Shown here: in pieces, positions 1 through 6,108 of the stretch | How the letters are laid out: every line of letters begins with the position of its first letter | Position numbering within the stretch: position 1 is the stretch's first letter | Assembly: GCA_022561095.1 (NCBI GenBank) | Contig: JADFRV010000097.1 | Coordinates: 1-8,248, forward strand | Direction of reading: 5' to 3' | Length of the DNA stretch: 8,248 nt | From: Chloroflexota bacterium | GTDB lineage: Bacteria > Chloroflexota > Dehalococcoidia > SM23-28-2 > RBG-16-64-32 | The notes under the pieces: generated by a model | Seen by the model: only the letters and a program-made list of their open reading frames with translations | Told to the model about the DNA's origin: nothing | The model's database searches: none | Made by a program: the position numbers and the translations under genes

Positions 1-184
1 GCTGGCCCTTCCACTTGCCTTTTGAGTGCCGACAATACGCAGTGAACCTGAACACCCTGGCCGCCGCATTTTCATCAAAATACAATCCCCGCTCGCCGCC
101 AGTTTCAAGATCATTGAACCAGCGTTCGACAGCCAGCTCCACATACTTGCAGGCAATCTGCTTACCTGATCGAACGTCCTCTGC
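1..184 (-). CDS. terL: Phage terminase large subunit, N-terminal fragment (runs off the window edge)
   Basis: Reading leftwards, the frame with codons at 164-166, 161-163 and so on gives an N-terminal piece typical of HK97-type terminase large subunits, the ATPase/nuclease that packages phage DNA. The family pattern is AEDV-x-SGK, then ACK-x-VxLAxER, GGERGLYFDE, NAAARV and RHSKGKWKGQ, which in full-length proteins lies just before the ATPase domain. The Walker A motif would lie beyond position 1, so the gene is partial here. The frame stays open upstream into the polA sequence and no convincing own start is seen; a GTG exists near 219 inside polA. G+C is about 54%, lower than the neighbours, with codons such as TTG, TAT, TTT, GAT and AAT that are rare in the rest of the window. 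Family recognition is by eye; I am fairly sure of it. Whether the fragment is a prophage remnant or a mis-joined contig is open. Confidence 0.75.
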
Positions 185-1596
185 TTCTTGCCTGTCCCGA
201 TGAGTGAGGTCAGCGGGATGCACGTGTACCTGAGGAATGCGAGGGCCAGGACGTCCAGCCGGTGGCTCGATCGCGAGGGGTCGATCAGGTAGCTCGCGAC
301 CATGGTGTCGAAGGCGAGGCCCTTGGGCCAGAGGTTCTGGCTGCCGGCAGGCACGCCGTTGCGGGCTAGCACCACCTGGTGGAACTTCAGGTTGTGGCCC
401 GCCTTCTCCAGCTTCTCGTCCTCCAGCAGCGGGCCCAGGCGACCGAACACGTCGGCGGCCTCAAGCGAGCCGTCACCGGTATGGGCCAGCGGCACGTAGA
501 ACGCCTCGCCCGGCTCCAGGGCGAAGGAGAGGCCAACCAGACGCGCCGTCATCGGCTGGGCACCGGCGGTCTCGCAGGCGAAGGAGAATCCGCCAGAGGC
601 GGACAGCCGCTGCGCCAGCGACACCAGCTCCTCCTCAGTCCGCACGATGTGATAGCGCTCCTGGACGTCCGTTGCCGAGGCCGTCGGGGCGCGGCCGGGC
701 GCTGCAGCCCCGGGTAAGCGCTCGATGAGGCTGCGGAACTCCAGCTCCCGAAACAGCTCCAGCAGGCGCTCCCGATCGTAGTGGGTGGCGAGCTCGGCGG
801 CGTCCAGATCGAGCTTCGCCGGCATCTCCGTGACGATAGTGGCCAGGTGCTTGCCCTGCCGCGCCTGCTCCTCGTGCTGTTTCAGCTTCTCCTGGAGCTT
901 AGGCGGCGTCACCTCATCGATCCGCTCGTACAGCTCCTCGACGGTGCCGAACTGGTCGAGGAGGCGCACAGCGGTCTTATCGCCGACGCCGGGCACGCCG
1001 GCGATATTGTCCGATGTATCGCCCTTAAGCGCCTTGAGGTCCGGAATCTGCTCCGGCAGGACGCCGTAGCGCTCCTTGATCTGTTCAGCGGTCTCGTAGA
1101 CTACGGAGTCGCGCTGGTAGGGGCGGTACATCCATAGGCGCACCCCCGGCCGCACGAGCTGGGCGATATCGCTGTCCAGGCTCACGAGGTACGTCTCTAC
1201 GCCCTGCTCCGAGGCCTGCGCCGAGAGCGTGCCCAGCAGGTCGTCCGCCTCGAACTCCTCGTCCTCATAGATCGGGAAGCCGAACGTCTCGATCATCTGG
1301 CGGCAGCGGCCGAGCTGGCTGCGGAGGTCGTCCGGCATGGCGGCCCGCGTGGCCTTGTACTCCTTCGATATCTTGTGGCGGAAGGTCTCCTCCCCTTTAT
1401 CCAGGGCGACGATGACATGGGTGGGCTGCAGCTCCTGCATCACATTGAGGAAGGTGCTGGCAAGGCCGTAGACGGCGCTCACGGTCTCGCCGGTGCTACG
1501 GATGGTGAGCGGCACGTCCTTCATGCCGTAGAAGGAGCGGTGGATGATGGCGTGGCCATCTATCAGGAGGAGTCGGGGCTTCTTAGGGGGGCTCAC
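163..1596 (-). CDS. polA: DNA polymerase I, N-terminal part only (5'-3' nuclease and 3'-5' exonuclease-like domain)
   Basis: PolA fills gaps and removes RNA primers in replication and repair. The GTG at 1594-1596 opens about 478 recognisable codons. The 5'-3' nuclease (residues 1-295) looks intact: LLIDGH with D13, LDKGEETFRH with D66, FEADD with E116/D118/D119, SLDSD with D141/D143, and the helix-hairpin-helix LKGDTSDNIAGVPGVGDKTA (190-209). The 3'-5' exonuclease-like domain (about 315-478) is degenerate: E. coli D355 aligns with A340 and D424 with H406, while E342 is kept, so proofreading is probably lost, as in many PolA proteins. Similarity ends at IGTGKKQRTFDQV, matching the GKGKNQLTFNQI stretch of E. 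coli PolI. The expected EDAD motif and the whole polymerase domain are missing. The frame stays open to position 1, but those 54 codons are out-of-frame terminase sequence. A TATAAT box 6 nt before the GTG supports the start. Truncated gene or assembly break. Confidence 0.9.
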
Positions 1597-1602
1597 GCGG
1601 CG

Positions 1603-1608
1603 ATTATA
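1603..1608 (-). promoter_or_regulatory. polA -10 box, predicted leaderless start
   Basis: A perfect TATAAT reads leftwards and is separated from the polA GTG by 6 nt (CGCCGC). Transcription would start at or next to the start codon. No good -35 is seen at 16-19 bp; the best candidate, TCAAAC, matches 2 of 6. No Shine-Dalgarno sequence fits in the space. Confidence 0.65.
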
Positions 1609-1628
1609 GCATTGCTCCCCGTCCCCGT

Positions 1629-1657
1629 TTGACCTTTGCGATGCTGCCCCGTATCAT
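1629..1657 (+). promoter_or_regulatory. Sigma70-type promoter of the MaoC-like gene, predicted leaderless
   Basis: The -35 is TTGACC (1629-1634), the spacer is 17 bp and the -10 is TATCAT (1652-1657). Six nucleotides (CGCGGC) then separate it from the GTG at 1664, so the transcript should begin at the start codon. The -35 lies over the place where the divergent polA promoter would have its own -35, so the two promoters probably compete for RNA polymerase. Confidence 0.7.
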
Positions 1658-1663
1658 CGCGGC

Positions 1664-2527
1664 GTGGCTGACCTATCCTACGACAGCATCGAGATGAACC
1701 GCGAGTACGGCCCCTGGGAGTACCCGTGGCGAGAGCGCATCGAGCGCTACCTGGAGGCGGTGGAGAACGGGTTCTCCTGGCATCGCGAGGCGTCGCCCTG
1801 GGGGCCGCCGGTGGCGCCGCCGACGATTCTGGGCAACGCCACACTGCGCTTCATCGACTCTATTGCGCCGATACCGCCGGCGACGCTGCACTCCAGGTTC
1901 GAGCTGGAGATCGGCAACGCTCTGCGGCGGGACCGCGAGGTCGTCGGCTACGGGAAGTTCGTCGATAAGTACGAGCGGCGCGGCCGCCGCTGGTGCGTGT
2001 TCTCCGTCAGCTGGCGCGACGGCCCCGGCCTGCTGGTCGCCCACGCCACGGTGACGATGGCGTTCCCCGAGCAGGTGGAGACGAAGGACGAGGCGAAGAG
2101 GCAGCCGAAGACGAAGCCGCCGAAGGCGGAGCTGAAGCTGGCCACGCGCACGCTCACGCAGGAGAAGATGACCGCCTACTCGGAGGACTCGGCGAACGCT
2201 GAGCGGGGCCAGTCCATTCACACCGACCCGGGGCTGGCGAAGAAGGCGGGCTACGCCAACAGCGTAGCCCAGGGTCTGATGTCCGCGGATTACGTCTCTG
2301 AGATGATGACGAACCAGTTCGAGAGGGGCTGGCTGCAACAGGGCCACCTATCGCTGGCGTTCGTGCGGCCTGTACTCTGCGGCGATACGCTGACGGCCTG
2401 TGCGGCGCTGCGGGAGGGGCTGGACGAAGGCGCGTTCAGCCGCCGCGTGTACGATGTCTGGTGCGTGAACCAGGACGGGGAGACGGTGACGGTAGGGACG
2501 GCGAGCGGGGTGGTAGCGGCGGGGTAG
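1664..2527 (+). CDS. Double-hotdog MaoC-like (R)-enoyl-CoA hydratase/dehydratase family protein
   Basis: 287 residues. The N-terminal hotdog-like half (1-135) is joined by a Lys/Glu/Pro-rich charged linker (about 136-157) to a C-terminal MaoC domain (158-287). The C-terminal half carries SIHTD (184-188, H186), AKKAGY (192-197), VAQGLM (201-206) and FVRPVLCGDTL (233-243), the usual MaoC landmarks. Family members hydrate enoyl-CoAs or dehydrate 3-hydroxyacyl-CoAs in the cytoplasm, and two-domain forms occur with CoA-thioester pathways. One oddity: the classic S-G-D-x-N-P-I-H hydratase motif reads S-A-N-A-E-R-G-Q-S-I-H here, three residues longer and with Asn178 where the catalytic Asp is expected, so activity or substrate may differ. 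The GTG start is chosen from the promoter 6 nt upstream and the family-like YDSIE near the N-terminus. Neighbouring CoA-transferases and a flavoenzyme fit acyl-CoA metabolism. The precise substrate is unknown. Confidence 0.82.
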   Translation: MADLSYDSIEMNREYGPWEYPWRERIERYLEAVENGFSWHREASPWGPPVAPPTILGNATLRFIDSIAPIPPATLHSRFELEIGNALRRDREVVGYGKFVDKYERRGRRWCVFSVSWRDGPGLLVAHATVTMAFPEQVETKDEAKRQPKTKPPKAELKLATRTLTQEKMTAYSEDSANAERGQSIHTDPGLAKKAGYANSVAQGLMSADYVSEMMTNQFERGWLQQGHLSLAFVRPVLCGDTLTACAALREGLDEGAFSRRVYDVWCVNQDGETVTVGTASGVVAAG

Positions 2528-2536
2528 GCCCTGCCC

Positions 2537-2565
2537 TTGCCGTAAACGTTAAAGTCCGCTACAAT
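2537..2565 (+). promoter_or_regulatory. Promoter of the NMO-like flavoenzyme gene
   Basis: -35 TTGCCG (2537-2542), a 17-bp spacer and -10 TACAAT (2560-2565). Transcription would start near 2572, giving a leader of about 34 nt that carries a strong AAGGAGG ribosome binding site (2594-2600) 5 nt before the ATG. It lies just after the MaoC stop, so this gene can be transcribed independently. Confidence 0.7.
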
Positions 2566-2605
2566 CCCCTCGCGTTCATCACCATCACCAATCAAGGAGG
2601 CCCCA

Positions 2606-3778
2606 ATGGCCAAGCCTACGCTGCGCACAAAGCTCTGCGACATCCTCGGCATCGAATACCCGGTCATCCTGGCCGGCATGGGCGGCGTCTCCCGCCACAA
2701 GCTGGTCGCGGCTGTCTCGGAGGCGGGCGGCCTGGGCATCGTCGGCGCGGCGACGATGGGCCCCGACGAGTTGCGTGACGAGATCCGCAAGATCCGTGAG
2801 CTGACCGATAAGCCGTTCGGGGTGGACATCCTCCTGCCAGCGATGGCCCCGACCCCCCAGGGCACCAGCACTGCGAGCGGCGGCGGCCGGGGCGAGGGGG
2901 ATATCCCAAGCAACTGGCGCGACATGCTCCCCGCGCCCCAGCGGGAGTTCGCCGCGAGCCTTCGTAGCAAGTTCGACCTGCCGGACGTAGTGCCGGAGTT
3001 CCCCACCCCCTCCGGCCGCCGCGAGCGCACCATATTCGGCCCTGGGTTCAGCCGCTCGCAGATCGACACGATCCTGGAGGAGAAGGTGCCGGTGTTCGCT
3101 TCCGGGCTGGGCAACCCGGCGCCGTACGTGGAGGAGTTCCACGCCGCCGGCGCCAAGGTGATCGCCCTGGTGGGAAACGTGAAGAACGCCCGCAGGGTAG
3201 CCGAGGGCGGCACCGATGTGGTGGTGGCCCAGGGGGCGGAGGCGGGCGGACACACAGGCCGTGTAGGGACGATGGCGCTGGTGCCGCAGGTGGTGGACGC
3301 GGTGGCGCCGAGGCCGGTGCTGGCCGCCGGCGGCATCGGCGACGGGCGCGGCCTGGCCGCCGCCCTCTGCCTGGGCGCCGTCGGCGTGTGGGTCGGCACG
3401 GCGTTCCTGGTGTCGCTGGAGGCCGCCTGGGACGACACGCTCAAGCAGCGCATCCTGGACGCCAGCGAGGAGGACACGCGGGTGACGCGTATCTACAGCG
3501 GCAAGCCGATGCGCAACATCAACAACCCCCTCATCGAGGCGTGGGAAGAGGGCGGAGTAGGCACGCTGCCCTTCCCGTTCCAGGGCGCGGTGATCCAGGA
3601 GGTCACGTTCGCCGCTCAGCAGGCCGGTCGCAAGGAGTTGGGGATGAACCCCGCCGGGCAGATCTCCGGCATGTTGGACGAGCAGCGCCCAGCCAAGGAT
3701 ATCCTGGCGGAGATAGTGGAGCAGGCAGCGGAGATCATCCAGCGCCTGCCGGCCGGCGTACCGGCCGTAACCTCGTAA
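2606..3778 (+). CDS. FMN-dependent nitronate monooxygenase / FabK-like enoyl reductase family protein
   Basis: 390 residues of a TIM-barrel flavoprotein in the 2-nitropropane dioxygenase family. These bind FMN and oxidise nitronates or, as in FabK, reduce enoyl-thioesters. Visible landmarks are the first strand, PVILAGMGGVS (19-29); SEAGGLGIVGAATM (38-51); AQGAEAGGHTG (208-218) with the conserved active-site His216; and the FMN-phosphate segment AAGGIGDGRGLAAAL (240-254) followed by GVWVGTAF (260-267). The protein is longer than a typical 310-350 residue member: between strands at about 80 and 160 there is an insertion rich in Gly, Ser and Pro (about 83-100) followed by a charged stretch and a conserved-looking FASGLGNP (164-171). 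The start is fixed by AAGGAGG 5 nt upstream. It has its own promoter and sits between a hydratase and a hydrolase, which favours an acyl-CoA or carbonyl substrate over nitroalkanes, but that is inference. Confidence 0.85.
   Translation: MAKPTLRTKLCDILGIEYPVILAGMGGVSRHKLVAAVSEAGGLGIVGAATMGPDELRDEIRKIRELTDKPFGVDILLPAMAPTPQGTSTASGGGRGEGDIPSNWRDMLPAPQREFAASLRSKFDLPDVVPEFPTPSGRRERTIFGPGFSRSQIDTILEEKVPVFASGLGNPAPYVEEFHAAGAKVIALVGNVKNARRVAEGGTDVVVAQGAEAGGHTGRVGTMALVPQVVDAVAPRPVLAAGGIGDGRGLAAALCLGAVGVWVGTAFLVSLEAAWDDTLKQRILDASEEDTRVTRIYSGKPMRNINNPLIEAWEEGGVGTLPFPFQGAVIQEVTFAAQQAGRKELGMNPAGQISGMLDEQRPAKDILAEIVEQAAEIIQRLPAGVPAVTS
3750..3767 (+). terminator. GC-rich hairpin at the 3' end of the flavoenzyme gene, no T tract
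   Basis: Perfect inverted repeat CGGCCGG / CCGGCCG with a CGTA loop, lying in the last codons before the TAA at 3776-3778. The stem is strong, but what follows (TAACCTCG) is not T-rich, so it may pause or protect the transcript rather than end it by the classical intrinsic route. Confidence 0.35.
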
Positions 3779-3801
3779 GCGCGGACAGCCAAGGGCGACG
3801 C

Positions 3802-3830
3802 TTGCCGCTTCAGGAGCCGCGCCCTATCAT
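3802..3830 (+). promoter_or_regulatory. Promoter of the alpha/beta hydrolase gene
   Basis: -35 TTGCCG (3802-3807), a 17-bp spacer and -10 TATCAT (3825-3830). The predicted start near 3837 leaves a leader of only about 5 nt before the ATG at 3842, so the GGAG at 3837-3840 is too close to act as a normal ribosome binding site. Confidence 0.65.
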
Positions 3831-3841
3831 CAAGCCGGAGC

Positions 3842-4702
3842 ATGGCCATCTCGACGCCTAGTACGTTCGCCTACCGCGGCCGCACGCTCGATCTCGACGG
3901 CCGCCGCGTCTTCCTTCGGGAGGCGATCCCGTCCACCCCAACGCCGGAGACGCTTGTCCTTCTCCACGGTTGGGTCGGCACGTCCTCGTGGATGTTCCGT
4001 CACATGATGCCTGAGCTGGGCGCCCGCTACCACACGATCGTCCCGGACCTGCCGGGCTTCGGGCGCAGCCGCACGCTGGCCGATATCCCCTCTATAGACG
4101 CCTACGCGGAGTTCCTTTACCGCCTCGCAGACGCTCTGGAGATCGACCGCTTTCACCTGGTAGGGGTGTCCGTGGGTGGGACGATCGCTCTCGCCTTCGC
4201 TCACCGCTACCCGGAGCGGGTGCAGAAGCTGTGCCTGCAGGGGCCGGTCTACCGCAGCACCGACCTGCCTCAGCGCTTCCGCTTCATGTACGACCTCCTG
4301 GGCCGTACCGGCTTGATCGAGATAGTGCCCAAGCTGCCGATCAAGTGGTGGTTCATTGTCCGGCGCCTGGACATGGCGCGCGACACGCGTCACCTGTCCG
4401 CCGACGACAGACGGCAAATGGGCCGCGACGCTCTCCGCGTACCCAACGAGACGCTGATAGAGGTAGCGCGGCAGCTCCTGACGCTAGACATGACGGATAC
4501 GGCACGGCGCATCTGCGTACCCACGCTGGTGCTGGACGGCGCGGACGCGCGGATGGTGCCAGCCAAGGCGTCGCGCCACCTGAGCCGGCTGATCCCCGGC
4601 GCCCGCTGCCACATCGTTCCGGACGCCGCCCACAACCTTGCCCTGGAGAAGCCGCGCGAATTCCTGGATCTGCTGCTCCCCTTCCTGGAGGGTGACGCGT
4701 AG
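3842..4702 (+). CDS. Alpha/beta-fold hydrolase
   Basis: 286 residues, a cytoplasmic alpha/beta hydrolase with the canonical elements in order: oxyanion-side LLHGWVGTSSWMF (40-52), DLPGFGRS (69-76), nucleophile elbow GVSVGG (108-113, Ser110), a helical cap at about 135-215, acid-residue segment LDGADARMVP (231-240, Asp235) and the catalytic His in DAAHNLALEKP (261-271, His264). The triad therefore appears complete. No signal peptide or membrane segment is seen. The family covers C-C bond hydrolases, esterases, epoxide hydrolases and thioesterases, and sequence alone does not choose among them. Its place between a flavoenzyme and CoA-transferases suggests cleavage of a pathway intermediate or a thioester. 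The ATG is supported by a well-placed promoter; the leader would be nearly absent. Confidence 0.88.
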   Translation: MAISTPSTFAYRGRTLDLDGRRVFLREAIPSTPTPETLVLLHGWVGTSSWMFRHMMPELGARYHTIVPDLPGFGRSRTLADIPSIDAYAEFLYRLADALEIDRFHLVGVSVGGTIALAFAHRYPERVQKLCLQGPVYRSTDLPQRFRFMYDLLGRTGLIEIVPKLPIKWWFIVRRLDMARDTRHLSADDRRQMGRDALRVPNETLIEVARQLLTLDMTDTARRICVPTLVLDGADARMVPAKASRHLSRLIPGARCHIVPDAAHNLALEKPREFLDLLLPFLEGDA

Positions 4703-4706
4703 CCCT

Positions 4707-4725
4707 GCCTGCCGCGTAGGCAGGC
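4707..4725 (+). terminator. GC hairpin after the hydrolase gene, no T tract
   Basis: Inverted repeat GCCTGCC / GGCAGGC with a GCGTA loop, beginning 5 nt after the hydrolase stop codon. The following bases (TTGCCCCCGG) are not T-rich, and the -35 of the next promoter starts at the base after the stem. It may end the upstream transcript, affect the downstream promoter, or both. Confidence 0.5.
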
Positions 4726-4753
4726 TTGCCCCCGGTACACCGTTCGCTATAAT
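4726..4753 (+). promoter_or_regulatory. Promoter of the CoA-transferase operon
   Basis: -35 TTGCCC (4726-4731), a 16-bp spacer and a perfect -10 TATAAT (4748-4753). Transcription would begin near 4760, giving a leader of about 29 nt with an AGGGAG ribosome binding site (4779-4784) 4 nt before the ATG. The -35 abuts a 7-bp GC hairpin. Confidence 0.72.
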
Positions 4754-4788
4754 TGGCTCAATCCTGACAAGCTACACGAGGGAGTTGT

Positions 4789-6084
4789 ATGCCTTCTGCT
4801 AACGCGCCGGCCGCCCTGGACGACATTCGAGTGCTGGACCTGGCCGGAGAGATAGGTCAGTACTGCACGAAGCTTCTGGCCGACCTCGGGGCTGACGTCA
4901 TCAAGATCGAGCCGCCCGAAGGTGACCCTGTCCGCGACCTGCCGCCGTTCTACCACGATGAGCCGGGCCCCGATAAGAGCCTGTACTGGCTGAACCTCAA
5001 CACCAACAAGCGGAGCGCCACGCTGAGCATTGCGGACGCCGAAGGGCGCAAGCTATTCGAGAAGCTGGTCGCCACGGCCGACGTTGTGGTTGAGAGCTTT
5101 GAGCCGGGATACCTGGACGGCCTGGGGCTAGGCTACGAAGGGCTGACCCAGATCAAGCCCGAAATCATCCTGACGTCGGTTACGGGATTCGGGCAGACGG
5201 GCCCGCACGCTCACTACAAGGCGCCGGACATCGTGGGCGTGGCGATGGGCGGGATCATGTGGCTGGCGGGGGACCCGCAGGACCCGCCGAACGTGCCGCC
5301 CTGGCGTCAGGGGTATATCAGCGCCTCTATCCAGGCTGCGGCTGGAACGATGATGGCGATATACCATCGGGACGTTCAAGGCGAAGGCCAGCACGTGGAC
5401 GTCTCCATGCAGGAGGCGCTGTCGATCGCCCAGGAGAACGCGATGCAGTCATGGGACATGCTGGAGGCGCTGCGAAATCGCAATGGCGAGCGAGGGATGA
5501 TCCCGATCAACTTCCCGGGCGTCGGCGCCTACGAATGCAGTGACGGCTACGTGTTCGGATACGTGGGGACGCCAGGGGGCGCCGCCTGGACCGAACTGCT
5601 GGGGTGGATGATCGAGGAGGGTGCGGCGGAGGACCTGGCTGAGGAGCCCTACTTCGAGTTCTGCAACAACCTGAACCTCCGCTTCCTCCAGGGTCTGTTG
5701 CAGGACACGGCGACCCTAGGCCAGAAGATACAGATGCTGAGCCACGTCGAAGAAGTCTTGAAGCGGTTCATAGCGTCCAAGGGGAAGTGGGAGATGTACG
5801 AAGGCGGCCAGGGCCGGCGGCTGCTGTTCGGTATCGTAAGCACGCCGGAGGACATCGCCAACAACCCACAGCTTCAGTACAGGAAGTGGCTGACCCCGAT
5901 CGAGCACCCGGAGCTCCAGGACACGCTCCAATACCCGGGTCCGCCGTACCGGCTGTCGGAGACGCTGTGGGCGATCCGGCGGCGGCCGCCGCTGCTGGGC
6001 GAGCACAACAGCGAGATCTACGAAGGGGAGCTGGCTATGCAGCAAGAGGAGCTGAAGCGCCTGAGGGCAGCGGGAGCGATCTAG
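4789..6084 (+). CDS. CaiB/BaiF (class III) CoA-transferase family protein, probable non-catalytic subunit
   Basis: 431 residues. Class III CoA-transferases move CoA between carboxylic acids through an aspartyl-CoA thioester. Family landmarks: LDDIRVLDLAGEIGQYCTKL (10-29), DLGADVIKIEPPEGDPVR (32-49), LNTNKRSATL (70-79), VVESFEPGYLDGLGLGY (100-116), SVTGFGQTGP (130-139), GEGQHVDVSMQEA (198-210) and a C-terminal PLLGEHNSEIY (401-411). In formyl-CoA transferase the catalytic Asp (D169) lies just before the helix leading to this GQ motif. Aligning the segment by eye with the downstream paralogue, which has YPDY, gives RQGY here: Gly175 replaces the Asp. The protein may therefore be a structural subunit that works with the next gene, as in heteromeric enzymes such as BbsEF and SmtAB. 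The start is set by AGGGAG and an upstream TATAAT promoter. First gene of a two-gene operon with a 24-bp gap. Confidence 0.9.
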   Translation: MPSANAPAALDDIRVLDLAGEIGQYCTKLLADLGADVIKIEPPEGDPVRDLPPFYHDEPGPDKSLYWLNLNTNKRSATLSIADAEGRKLFEKLVATADVVVESFEPGYLDGLGLGYEGLTQIKPEIILTSVTGFGQTGPHAHYKAPDIVGVAMGGIMWLAGDPQDPPNVPPWRQGYISASIQAAAGTMMAIYHRDVQGEGQHVDVSMQEALSIAQENAMQSWDMLEALRNRNGERGMIPINFPGVGAYECSDGYVFGYVGTPGGAAWTELLGWMIEEGAAEDLAEEPYFEFCNNLNLRFLQGLLQDTATLGQKIQMLSHVEEVLKRFIASKGKWEMYEGGQGRRLLFGIVSTPEDIANNPQLQYRKWLTPIEHPELQDTLQYPGPPYRLSETLWAIRRRPPLLGEHNSEIYEGELAMQQEELKRLRAAGAI

Positions 6085-6108
6085 CCGCTTCTGGAAACGA
6101 GGTCAGCT

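Noticed and set aside
1..162. Continuation of the polA frame to position 1 as a true polA C-terminal extension
   Set aside because: The 54 codons show no PolA character, while a different frame of the same bases reads clear terminase sequence.
160..168. CAG/GTAAG at the polA junction, resembling a spliceosomal donor or intron edge
   Set aside because: The genome is bacterial in every other respect; the match is short and the terminase coding sequence explains what follows.
2290..3477. Long open frame antisense to the MaoC and flavoenzyme genes
   Set aside because: No recognisable domain, Ser/Arg/Pro-rich composition, and it is explained by GC-rich third positions of real genes.
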